Assembly (NCBI GenBank): GCA_022570795.1 | Contig: JAKUDP010000025.1 | Location: 635,001 to 699,000 of the forward strand | Length of the DNA stretch: 64,000 bases | DNA from: Sphaerulina vaccinii | Taxonomy: Eukaryota; Ascomycota; Dothideomycetes; Mycosphaerellales; Mycosphaerellaceae | Direction: 5' to 3' | Shown here: piece after piece, positions 11,704 through 21,999 of the stretch | How the letters are laid out: each line of letters begins with the position of its first letter | How positions within the stretch are numbered: the first letter of the stretch is position 1 | Notes under the pieces: model-generated | Databases searched by the model: none | Told to the model about the DNA's origin: nothing | The model's input: the letters and a program-made list of their open reading frames with translations, nothing else | Program-made: the position numbers and the translations under genes

Positions 11704-12567
11704 TCATGCGTCGTGGGCAGCCTTCAATAGACTTGCCACTTCCAGCTGATCGTGCGCTATAGCTGTCTCGACTGCTGTCTTATGCTTGTTCCCTGATGGT
11801 AGACTGACATCTGCCCCAGCTGCAAGAAGTATTCTGATGACTTCAATATCTCCAGTCGCGGCCGCAGCAGCCAATGCCGTTTGGCCATTGTAGTAACTTG
11901 CCGGGGCGTTGACATCAGCGCCAGCATCGAGCAGCTTATTGATTCCAGGTAAACAGCCTGCTATGCAAGCAGCTTGTAGCGCCGTCACTCCTCGGTACTT
12001 TGAAGCTGGCGCATTGATTTGAGCGCCTTGCTGAAGGAGATACTCAACGATACGAGCATGAGTAGATCCTCCTTCGGCTGCAGCTTGTAACGGTGAGCGG
12101 CCGAAGTGGTGAGCTATCGCAGCGTTCACTTCCGCACCTTCATTACAAAGCATCTCCACGACGTCCAGGTTTCCGCCTTCAGCAGCGGCTTGCAAAGGCG
12201 TCCTGCCCATATATCGATGTGCAGCAGCATTGGTATCAGCTCCGGCGCTGATCAGCAGCTCTACAACATCTCTGTGTCCAGCTCCAGTTGCAAGTGCCAA
12301 GGCAGGTCTCCCACCATTGTTGCCGCCAGGTGCGTTCACATCGGCACCAGCAGCAACAAGACACTGTACAACGTCAAGATGTCCTTGAGCGGCGGCGGCT
12401 TGGAGTGCAGTCTTGCCATAGAACCCACGAGGCTTCTCGTTGACAGCAGTCCCGTCTTTAATGAGAGATCTGACTGCTGCTAGTTCACCCTTGAATGCTG
12501 CAAGCTGAAGAGGAGACCAAGCATCGTCTTCATCAAGCTCTTCTCCGAGGCCCAGCTCGCCGTTCAT
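11704..12567 (-). CDS. Ankyrin-repeat protein
   Basis: 287 residues from the ATG at 12567; the frame extends further upstream but without another ATG. After an acidic N-terminus (GEELDEDDAW), about seven to eight ankyrin repeats follow without gaps. Each has the TALQAAAxxGHLDVVxxLLxAGADVNA consensus in degenerate form, for example KTALQAAAAQGHLDVV, RTPLQAAAEGGNLDVV, VTALQAACIAGC and QTALAAAAATGDIEVI. The protein is nearly all repeat, so it is probably a binding scaffold. In filamentous fungi such repeats are often the C-terminal part of larger NACHT or HET proteins, but no such domain precedes it here. It is divergent from NOG1 with about 300 bp between start codons. Confidence 0.8.
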   Translation of the reverse strand: MNGELGLGEELDEDDAWSPLQLAAFKGELAAVRSLIKDGTAVNEKPRGFYGKTALQAAAAQGHLDVVQCLVAAGADVNAPGGNNGGRPALALATGAGHRDVVELLISAGADTNAAAHRYMGRTPLQAAAEGGNLDVVEMLCNEGAEVNAAIAHHFGRSPLQAAAEGGSTHARIVEYLLQQGAQINAPASKYRGVTALQAACIAGCLPGINKLLDAGADVNAPASYYNGQTALAAAAATGDIEVIRILLAAGADVSLPSGNKHKTAVETAIAHDQLEVASLLKAAHDA

Positions 12568-12866
12568 GCTTTCATAATGCCGCAAGCTGTGGACTAGTGG
12601 GCCGGCTTAGTCTTCGCCCATGCTGCCAGGGCACATTGCGGTGCTGATGTTGAGTAAGGTGCAATTGTGTAGCAGCACTGCCGAACTCAAAGCGTGGGTG
12701 GTGAGGAAAGAGAGGGCCTCGCTTTCGGATCACGGCAAGAACCCTGATCGCTCCTGCTCTTGGCGGCCTACAATCGATACGAACTTTTTCGTCGAGCATC
12801 TCTTCCACCGCCTTGCCACAGCGCATTTGCTGTTTACCTCCACTCCTCCCACCTACGACCGCCACG

Positions 12867-14861
12867 ATGAAGACGACATGGAAGGATATTGCGCCGGTGC
12901 CGACGTCGCAGGAGTTTCTGGACATTGTGCTGTCCCGCACACAGCGTCGTCTGCCAACACAAATTCGCGCTGGCTTCGCGATCACACGTATTAGATCTTT
13001 CTATATGAGAAAGGTCAAGTACACCGCCGAGACCTTCTCCGAAAAGCTGTCTGCCATCCTCGATGGCTTCCCACGACTTGCAGATATCCATCCATTCCAC
13101 AAGGATCTGCTGAACACACTGTACGATGCGGACCATTTCAAGATTGCGCTAGGACAGTTGAATACTGCAAAGGGACTGATCGAGACTGTGTCGAGAGATT
13201 ACATTCGTTTGCTCAAGTATGGTCAATCGCTGTACCAATGCAAGCAACTCAAGCGTGCGGCACTGGGACGCATGGCCACAATCTGCAAGAGGCTGAAGGA
13301 TCCGTTGGTGTACCTCGAGCAAGTGCGACAGCATCTTGGTCGTCTTCCCAGCATTGATCCAAACACTCGCACACTTCTGATTTGCGGATACCCTAATGTG
13401 GGCAAGTCGAGTTTCCTCAAGAACATCTCTCGTGCAGATGTGGATGTGCAGCCATACGCTTTCACGACGAAAAGCTTGTTCGTGGGGCATTTTGACTACA
13501 AGATGCTGCGTTTCCAGGCGATCGACACTCCTGGTATCTTGGATCACCCGCTCGAGGAAATGAACACCATCGAAATGCAGAGTATCACAGCAATTGCTCA
13601 CTTGAGGAGTGCGATCATGTACTTCATGGATTTGAGCGAGCAGTGTGGCTACAGTGTGCAAGCGCAGATCGCTCTGTTCGAGAGCATCAAGCCTCTTTTC
13701 GCCAACAAGCTTGTCTTCATCGTTATCAACAAGATTGATGTGATGAGGCCTGAAGATCTGGATGCGGAGACACAGGAGAAGCTGGCAAGTCTGTCGAAGA
13801 GCTCCAATGTTGAGCTTCTCCAGCTTTCTTGCACGACAACGGAGGGCCTCATGGATGTGCGAAATGCGGTTTGCGACAGACTCCTCGCCGAGCGTAATGC
13901 TCAGAAGCTGCAGGCTGGGACGAACGCTGCTGGTGAAGTCACAGGACGAATGGGTGATGTGCTGAAACGCATTCACGTGGCACAGCCTATTGGTGGAGTG
14001 AAATGGGAGCCTTCTATCCCAGAAGCTGCACTTCGCAAGATCAAATTCGACAAGGACGACCCGAACCGGAAGAAGCTGCTTCGCGAAATCGAAGAAGAGA
14101 ACGGAGGTGCTGGTGTCTTCAACGTCAATCTCAGAGATCAATACCTCCTCGAGAATCACGAATGGAAGAACGACAAGATTCCTGAAGTGCTCAACGGCAA
14201 GAACGTGTACGATTACTTCGACCCAGAAATCGAGGAGAAGCTCAAGGCTCTCGAAGAGGAGGAAGAAGCGAGAGAAGCAGATGGTGTTTACGACGAAGAA
14301 GAGGATCTTGAAGATGCCGAAGAGGCGGACATTGCATACAAAGCCGAGCTTATTCGCGAAAAGAGACAACTTATCCGCAACGAAAACAAGATGCGTAAGA
14401 GCTTGAAGAACAGAGCAGTGATACCTCGTTCGAAGAAAGCTGTGGAAATGGAAAAGATGGACGCCGCACTCCAGAAAGCTGGCTACGACACATCCGCCAT
14501 CCAAGAACGCGCTCGTGCTGCTTCGAGAGGTCGTGGTAGGAGTCGGGCAGGCACAGAGGATGCTTCTATGGCCGATGGCGACGATGATGGCATGGAGATC
14601 GACGAGACGCCTCGACAACGTTTGGCTCGCAGCTTGTCGGTGGCTCGCACTGCAGGCCGCAGCCAGAGCAGAGTCAACAGGAGAGAGGACGGTGTCACGA
14701 ATGCCACTGCAAGGACGGATGCTGAGCGTCTGATGAAACTGGGTCAGAAGAAGATGAACCGCATGGCGAGACAAGGTGAAGCTGATCGTCACACTACTGC
14801 TAGTAAGCCCAAGTGGCTCATTGCTGGTAAGCGTGGTATGGGAAGCACGAGATCTCGTTAA
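12867..14861 (+). CDS. nog1: Nucleolar GTP-binding protein NOG1 (60S biogenesis)
   Basis: OBG-family GTPase that acts in the nucleolus on pre-60S particles, checking late maturation of the large ribosomal subunit. The start is the ATG at 12867 because MKTTWKDIAPV aligns with the yeast start MQLSWKDI; an in-frame ATG at 12813 would add an atypical leader. Length is 664 residues and there are no introns. The N-terminal helical domain has ITRIRSFYMRKVKYT, HPFHKDLLNTLYD and CKQLKRAALGRMATI. The G domain has G1 GYPNVGKSS (about residue 174), G3 DTPGILDHP (about 220) and G4 NKID (about 287). A basic, acidic-patched tail with Lys/Arg-rich segments typical of the NOGCT region follows. A 582-codon antisense frame overlaps it and is a codon-bias shadow. 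Confidence 0.97.
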   Translation: MKTTWKDIAPVPTSQEFLDIVLSRTQRRLPTQIRAGFAITRIRSFYMRKVKYTAETFSEKLSAILDGFPRLADIHPFHKDLLNTLYDADHFKIALGQLNTAKGLIETVSRDYIRLLKYGQSLYQCKQLKRAALGRMATICKRLKDPLVYLEQVRQHLGRLPSIDPNTRTLLICGYPNVGKSSFLKNISRADVDVQPYAFTTKSLFVGHFDYKMLRFQAIDTPGILDHPLEEMNTIEMQSITAIAHLRSAIMYFMDLSEQCGYSVQAQIALFESIKPLFANKLVFIVINKIDVMRPEDLDAETQEKLASLSKSSNVELLQLSCTTTEGLMDVRNAVCDRLLAERNAQKLQAGTNAAGEVTGRMGDVLKRIHVAQPIGGVKWEPSIPEAALRKIKFDKDDPNRKKLLREIEEENGGAGVFNVNLRDQYLLENHEWKNDKIPEVLNGKNVYDYFDPEIEEKLKALEEEEEAREADGVYDEEEDLEDAEEADIAYKAELIREKRQLIRNENKMRKSLKNRAVIPRSKKAVEMEKMDAALQKAGYDTSAIQERARAASRGRGRSRAGTEDASMADGDDDGMEIDETPRQRLARSLSVARTAGRSQSRVNRREDGVTNATARTDAERLMKLGQKKMNRMARQGEADRHTTASKPKWLIAGKRGMGSTRSR

Positions 14862-15137
14862 GATGCTCTGCTCTGTGCTATTCTGTTTGGCGTTCATGGC
14901 GGCATGATGATGGTGTGCCTGGCGTTTGGGACAGCTATGTTAGGTCTAAAGCTGTCTGAAGATTACAGTGCTCGTGTGGCCACGATACCATAGTAAAATG
15001 ACACAATCAAGTTTCTCTTGCTGCCTTCTCACTCTCCACTCGTACCTGATAGTGGCTCGTACAGCGACTCTTTCACATGCCAGCAACCTCAGGCTCCAAG
15101 TCTCGTACAGCTCGCATTCGGCACACACAACAACAAA

Positions 15138-15433
15138 ACGTCGCCGGACAGTACACACCCCACAGTACACATTCGATTTTTGGCGTGGAGATCGAGTCAT
15201 ACACTGCGAAGATCTTAGACTGGCTTCACATCTTGGCGACACTTCACTTTTTATAGGGTTGGGGTTGGGGTTAGGAGGTTAGAGGGTCGGTGGGTTAGTA
15301 GGTCGAGGGGAGCGTCGGACTTGTTCGACTTAATAGCGACCTGAAGGCCCTTTGGAATAGTTTCTATGCGTTGTGTTGTGCCAGTTTGTATGAGGCGAAT
15401 GTGTACTGTGGCGTGTGTACTGTCCGGCGACGT
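15138..15433. mobile_element. MITE-like element with 38-bp terminal inverted repeats
   Basis: Left arm 15138-15175 and right arm 15396-15433 are inverted copies matching at 37 of 38 positions; each outer end reads ACGTCGCCGGACAGTACACAC. The loop of about 220 bp contains a telomere-like G-rich tract. No open frame of note is inside, so if mobile it would be non-autonomous. The outer core CGTCGCCGG recurs in inverted orientation at the far edge of the AT-rich block (25619-25632). No clean target-site duplication is visible. Confidence 0.5.
15254..15310 (+). repeat. Degenerate telomere-like G-rich tract
   Basis: The plus strand reads AGGGTTGGGGTTGGGGTTAG and then degrades through GGTTAGAGGG and GTGGGTTAG. 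These are variants of the fungal telomeric hexamer TTAGGG plus TTGGGG-like units, with several consecutive G runs that could form a G-quadruplex. The tract lies inside the inverted-repeat element. It could be an interstitial telomeric remnant or an unrelated GT-rich sequence. Confidence 0.55.
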
Positions 15434-15699
15434 AGTCTCAGTTATCATACTGCCTTGGCAAACTAGTCCTTATTCGGAATCTTGCCGCAGGCAGTCTAAG
15501 GGCCTAACTAGCACTTTTAGCATATACTAATTAGCTCGATTTTGAAATATAGGCAAATAAATATATAGATACTTAGAGGGGCTTTAGATAGTTATAGAGA
15601 TTATAAAACTTTATTTAGAAAATCTAAAAGCCTACTATACTACTTATAATACCTTGCTGTCGGTAGCTAGTAGCCCGGCTATAGTAGTAGTAGTAGAGA

Positions 15700-16985
15700 G
15701 CACTTCTTATATACTTCCTTAGAGTATTAGTTAATTTTAGTTAATTTTATCTATATTTAACTACTTTTAGACTTATCTTTAAAATATATCTATATTAGTA
15801 CCTATGTTACTAAGAAGCCTATTATCCTTAGAATTATACTCCTTTTTAGATAACAAGTTGCCTTTAAGGTCTAAGTTAATAGTAGCATTCTTAGTAATCT
15901 CTATATAAATAGCTATAAGTAGGGCCTTAGCTAAGTCCTTTATATAGTATAGGAAGTCGTTATAGTTACTATTAGCTATATTCCAAGTAAAGCCGAGATA
16001 TATAAATGCCTAGTAGCGATTCTTAGGCATAATTGGCATTCCTAAGCCTTGTATAAGGCTATTAGTCCTTAAAGTATATATAAAGTATAAGGCTAGAGCA
16101 AGATTCTTATTAAAGCTAGTTATATTAGGTAGATTATAGAAGTTGTTATTAGGTATAGAGAAGATAGCCCTCTAAGCTACTATTAATAGCTACTTATACT
16201 TCTTTTATATAGTAGCTTTGTAATCTAGGCCCTTCTAGTATAGACCGATTATATACTTATTATACTTGGACTACTAGATATAGCTAGTATAGGCACCTCT
16301 ATATAAAAAGTCTTCTAGATTGTTATAATTAGGATCCTCTATAAGCGCTACTTGCATACATACCTTAAATAGGCCCTTTATCCTATTAGTTAGGCTATAC
16401 TAGAAGTAGCGGCAGTTAGTTTTATTATACTTTGTCTTGTTAAGTATAGCTATAGACCTAATCGGCTTAGAGTCGCGCTTATTATACGAACTTAGGTAAT
16501 AGCTATATAGTGCAACTAATCTTATTCTAGTACTCTATAAGTTAATCTCTATAGGCTCCTATCTAAAGTCGCATACCTCTTAGTACTTCCCCTATCCCTT
16601 ATTAAATAGTCTAGGCAAGTAATACTTAGACTTATCTATAATTAGAGCTATATACTAAGCAATTTAGCTAACTCTCCTATCTAAGCTACTAATTATTTTA
16701 TTAAAGTAGCTAAAGAACTAAGATAGAGTATTATAGAGTATAATATAGCTATAGAGCTTAACTATAGTATTATATACCTAGAGCAAAGTTATCTTGCAGG
16801 CCTTACTAGGTACGTAGAAGATATTCTATAGCTAACTATATACCTCCTTCTAGTTGTCTTTATCTATACCTATAGGTGCTTCTAGCTATAAGGATAGGCA
16901 GGTTAGTAGATTGTAGCCTAGGCCTTATAGGTAGTAGGTAGGAGTAGAAGCTATAGTAGCTATCGAGTAGTAGATAGAGGTACTA
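15700..16985 (-). pseudogene. Unidentified RIP-killed reading frame (third relic)
   Basis: One minus-strand frame reads coherently for about 420 codons if TAG/TAA are taken as former Gln/Trp codons. It keeps normal-looking residue variety, for example LEAPIGIDKDN, YYLSSYNKRDSKPIRSIA, LIEDPNYNNLEDFLYRG and YLGFTWNIANSNYNDF (about 15955-16005). Neighbouring frames are stop-dense and repetitive. No known domain is recognised. It lies downstream of the DUF6589-like relic on the same strand and is separated from it by the 250-bp tandem duplication. It may be a separate gene of the same element or a rearranged remnant. Confidence 0.5.
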
Positions 16986-17010
16986 GATATAGTAACTAAA
17001 TTCGGGTAAG

Positions 17011-17508
17011 AAGTAGAGTCTGCAAAGTATTAAAGTTAGTATCTCTAAAAAAAATAGAGCAACTAAGCTACTATATAGTATATCGTATATATATAAGTAT
17101 CTCTAAAGGAAATAGAGACTCTAAGCTACTAGATAGGTAGCTAGATACTAATTTCCTTTAGAGAAAGAATAGGGAGATATATAGTATATATATAAGTTAG
17201 TATATAAAAGCTCGGCTTTACTTAAGTATAGGCAAGAAAGTAGTTCTAAGCTCGCCTAAAGAGTAGAGTCTACAAAGTAGCAAAGTTAGTATCTCTAAAA
17301 AAAATAGAGCAACTAAGCTACTATATAGTAGGTTATATATATATAAGTATCTCTAAAGAAAATAGAGACTCTAAGCTACTAGATAGGTAGCTAGATACTA
17401 ATTTCCTTTAGAGATAGAATAGAGAGATATATAGTATATAAGAGTTTATATATAAAAGCTCGGCTTTGCCTAGATATAGGTAAGGAGGTAGTCCTAAGCT
17501 TGCCTAAG
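17011..17508. repeat. Two tandem copies of a 250-bp unit in the AT-rich block
   Basis: Copies begin near 17011 and 17261; the shared word AGTAGAGTC is at 17012 and 17262, giving a 250-bp period. Both contain the segment AGTATCTCTAAAAAAAATAG and an internal imperfect palindrome around TTTCCTTTAGAGA. The copies differ at scattered C/T and G/A positions, consistent with independent RIP hits after duplication. They sit between the second and third relic frames, where a terminus or intergenic region of an element might be expected. Confidence 0.8.
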
Positions 17509-17639
17509 TATTATATAGACTACCTATATAATATATATATATTCTTAATAAAGTAGGGAGTCGGGTATATAAGTATTATAGACTATAAGCGACTATAGAA
17601 GGCAAAGTAGTAGATATTATATATAATAGAAGAAGAAGT

Positions 17640-20600
17640 ATCTAAGAAAAAAGATAAGTTCCTTTATAGTCTCCTATAGCTACCTAAGGACCTATACTAG
17701 TAAATAGCAACAATATATACATAGAGTTACCTACTTTAATAAAGTAACTAACTAGTATTATCCGCAATTGTTGGGCTAATAGGAAGCTCTGCCTAGGCTA
17801 CGTATATTATATATAATAGGGTGCAAGTAAAGAGTTCGCAACTACCTTTTTACTATTTTGCTATAAAGTAAAGTAAGTATAGTAGTCTATAGCATATGCG
17901 ATAGTATAGATATAGTAAGAATTATACTTATAAATAGCTACTTTTGTATAGAGAAGCCTAATAAGCGTCTAATATTTGTAGGCATCTCTATATATAAGAG
18001 CTCGAATTTCGATTACCTACAACCTACTTAATTACTATAGTTGTTCTAGAAATATAGAGATACTATATAGGTAAGCCTAGCTTATATATATATCTCTATT
18101 ATTAGTAGGTTAGTTTTATATAGTCTAAGCCGTCTAATTAGTATAGTTGTTATAGGCTCGTAGAGAAGTCGTATATATAAGCCTAGTTTACCTAAGTATA
18201 TCTAAGTATTACTCTATATTATCTATAAACTTAGACTTATTATTAGTAAGGAACCTAGGTATATTGTCTATAGTAGCTATAGTCTAAAGATTATCTTATT
18301 TAATTAGATTGTCTATTTGGCTAGAAATATCTAGATATTTAATATTAGATATAGGACTACCTAAGTCTAGTATACGTACTATATTCTAATTAAATCTTTT
18401 AAGTATAGATAGACAAGGCTTATTATCTATATATACGTTAGATACAAGGTTGTTTAGGCCTATAGCAAAGAGATCTACTATATAGAATAGAGTATCCTTT
18501 GTCTATGCGCAATTAAGTAACTCCTCTAGGCAGATTAATACAACTTAGTAGATCTTGTATATAGCGCTTGCCCTTATATATACTATATCTATATATTTGC
18601 TAAATACTACCTCTATTCTATTATAGAGCTAACCTATATAGGTTATAAGTAGAGTGCAGTTAGCGAGCTAATTCTCTATACTAAATATACTATTCCTCTA
18701 ATTTTATAGTAGCGCTTTTAGATAGCTATTTAGAAACTTATTTATATAGTCGATTTTAAACTAACTATCTGCTCTGCCTATATAGTTTACTAGACTATTT
18801 GCTAGAATTGTATTTTAGAGCTGCTTATTAGATATAGGCGAGTCTGCAATCTACTTTAGCTAGAGTATAACAAATATATAGTTCTTATAAGACTTTATAT
18901 AGAAGATTAAAATATACTAATTAACTATATAGTATAGGAGGCCGATGTCTACGTACTTAATTATATAGTAGAGGAGTTAGTAGGTCTGCACTATCTAGAT
19001 AAAGTAGATATATATAGTCCTATTCTTGCTACTATCGATTGCGACTATATTTACTATATAGGGAGCTGACTTCTTCTTTTTCTTTACTATTAGGATAGTC
19101 TTACCTATATAATATCTAGCTTTTATCTAATTAGACTATAGATCTAGGTATAGTATATATGCCTACTAGGAGAAGTATACTTTATAGACCTTCTATAATA
19201 GATCTAGGAATCCTTCGACTAAAAGCTTTTAAATATACCTAGCTATATTCGATCTATTACCTAGGTCTTAAATTCTAGCTATCTTATATATAAATGCTAG
19301 GATATAGGTATAATAGCTATCGACTACTAGACGCTCTATATAACTATATAGTACCTAGAATAATAGGCAGATCTTGCGATTTATTAGCGCCTAGTAGACC
19401 TTTAGATATATCTTCGAGTTGTAGCTTTTAGGCCTACTAAAGTTTCTATTAATTACCTATATTAGGTATATCTTTAGGTAGAAGAGCCCGGGTACTAGTA
19501 GTACCTACTAGATCCTATTATATAGGTCTTTATTCTTAATATACTTTTTATATATAGTATAGATATTAGAGACTAATTTCTAATTGCTATAAACTAGCTT
19601 AATCTTCTAGCTAGAGTCGTAGCTAGTCTATCTAACCTAGTCCTTATCTTACTCTATCTGCAAATAGAGAATCTTGTCCTAGTATAATTAAGACTTAGTA
19701 GTAGCGCCTACAAATAGTATAGGGTTGTCTATAGAATCTATATTATTATATTAGATACTATTATATATCTCCCGAAGGTTAAGCTACTTATCTATAATAT
19801 CCTTAATTACTCTATATATACTATCTATAGTACCTTTATCTTCGAATATAAGCTTTATTATAGAGTATATAGACTTCTAAGTTGCAAGGCAATATATAAT
19901 ATATATATAGGGGTACTATAATATAGCCTACTAGTCTAAGTCTAGTTTTATATTATATACTTCTACAACTTTAACTAGGTATGCTCTGCGAATATACTTA
20001 GCTATCTTATATAGTATATATACCTACTCTTGTTTGCTATACTTTAGCCCTTCTATACCTATAATATTATAAAGCTATAGAGGATTCTCTTTATATAGTA
20101 AGAATATATCTAAGCTACTATATAGGATCTATATACTCTTAAAGACCTTTGTAGTAGTATAATATAGGAGCTAGTCCTATTTAAGAAACCTAGACTATCT
20201 AGTCTAGAGTATATAGTCCTAGTTATTAAAGATAATATTTATAGCTAGGTCCCGACTATATACGCGCATACTCTCTATAGCTATTCTAAGTAGGCTCTTA
20301 TTTGCCTAATAGATACTCTAAGAATATGCGTAGACGCCTATACTAGCGAGCGTAGATATTATTCTATACTTGGTTCCCTAACTCTATAGGTAGATTCTAA
20401 GCTAGCGAGATAGTCTACTTCTAGCTCTTAGATACTATACCTATCTAATTATCGAAGCTACTTATAAAACCTTCCTATAGACCTATTATAGAGTCTCTTT
20501 TATATCTATAGTTACCTATGCTAGTCTAGTAATAAGCGCGCTTATAATATTAGTAAGTATAGAAGCTACCTAAGCTATCTTTCTAAATATATCTAAGGGG

Positions 20601-21180
20601 AGGACCTTACTTGCTTGCTACTCTAAATCGAATTTGCCAAATACCTAAGTATAGTTAGTATAGGTCTTATATACTACTAGACTCTGCCTACCTTAATCTA
20701 AGCTAAAGACTAGATATCTAGTCCAATAAGGCCTAGAACAAAGCTTGCAAACTTACTCTTATTTATATATAGGTATACTTTTTATAAGAAAGACTCCTTA
20801 GATATAATGCTTCCTATCCTCTTTATATACCTACCTATAGTCTCTACCTATATACTTATACTCGGATCCTTCTCTATACTATAGTAGGAGTTTAGGAAGC
20901 TCTTAATACTTATATTACTTAAGTATATATACTAAAAGATATTGTCTACCTTTTCCTAAACTGTCCGACTATTCTTATACTAATTAGGATATGCCTATAC
21001 TCTTCCTAGGATTGTCGGAGCTAGTTTATTAGACTTAAGGAATATTGCGCCTTAGAAGCTACTTGTCTAAGATATACTCGGTATTACTATACGTTTACAG
21101 CTTAGGTTTGTAGGCATTTGTCTATAGTTAGCTATAGTCTTCTTTATACTTAGAGATTTAGATATATATAGAGCTATTAT
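17640..21180 (-). pseudogene. RIP-killed DUF6589-like protein relic
   Basis: A minus-strand frame can be followed from an ATG near 21117 (MPTNLSCKRIV, frame open slightly further upstream) to about 17640 through many TAG/TAA codons, with one change of frame near 19.87-19.9 kb. The second part has features I associate with the fungal DUF6589 family: EDKGTIDSIYRVIKDI (about 19860-19810), then VLLVPGLFYLKIYLI (about 19510-19465). These are followed by the late block ILANSLVNYIGRADS with FKIDYINKFLN (about 18820-18740). DUF6589 proteins are abundant, repeated and uncharacterised in fungi, which suits a mobile-element origin. The assignment rests on motif memory and is moderate; the existence of a dead coding frame is more certain. 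Confidence 0.55.
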
Positions 21181-21424
21181 AGATAGCGACAAAGTAGTAG
21201 GTAGTATTATATATAGTGCGATTATAGACTCAAAGAGGTAGAAGTACTACTTTAATTATATTATTAGTTAATAATTAATACTATAATATATATTCTTTCT
21301 AACTACTTCTCTATTCTATTCTATTTATTTGTAGTAGAAACAAGTATCTATATAGAAGGCAAGCCTAAATCTAGAACTTAAGTAGATACTATCTAAGTAG
21401 AAGTAGAAGGCTAGCCTAAATCTA

Positions 21425-21903
21425 GAACTATATAATATACTAAGGATCTAGCTAGAGGACTATAGAGTATACTTAGATTAAGCTAGAGAGCAATAGAGAA
21501 CTATATAATATACTAAGAATCTAGCTAGAGAACTATAGAGTATACTTAGATTAAGCTAGAGAGTAATAGAGAACTATATAATATACTAAGGATCTAGCTA
21601 GAGAACTATAGAGTATACTTAGATTAAGCTAGAGAGTAATAGAGAACTATATAATATACTAAGGATCTAGCTAGAGAACTATAGAGTATACTTAGATTAA
21701 GCTAGAGAGTAATAGAGAACTATATAATATACTAAGAATCTAGCTAGAGGACTATAGAGTATACTTAGATTAAGCTAGAGAGTAATAGAGAACTATATAA
21801 TATACTAAGGATCTAGCTAGAGGACTATAGAGTATACTTAGATTAAGCTAGAGAGTAATAGAGAACTATATAATATACTAAGAATCTAGCTAGAGGACTA
21901 TAG
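21425..21903. repeat. 73-bp minisatellite, about 6.5 copies
   Basis: A unit starting GAACTATATAATATACTAAG recurs at 21425, 21498, 21571, 21644, 21717, 21790 and, partly, 21863. Copies differ only by single transitions such as GGATCT/GAATCT and AGAGGAC/AGAGAAC. The array lies just 3' of the helicase relic and 5' of the DUF6589-like relic. Near-identity of copies despite heavy point mutation suggests the array expanded after, or homogenised during, RIP decay. Confidence 0.92.
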
Positions 21904-21999
21904 GAGCAAGTATAGAACAAATAGAGAGACTAGAGGTATAAGAGTATAGAATATAAGTATAGAATTTCCTCTATATATTAGAATACTAGCTTTATATAT

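Noticed and set aside
13149..14897. A 582-codon minus-strand open frame
   Set aside because: It lies exactly antisense to NOG1 in a high-GC3 coding region, has no domain, and arises from codon bias of the real gene.
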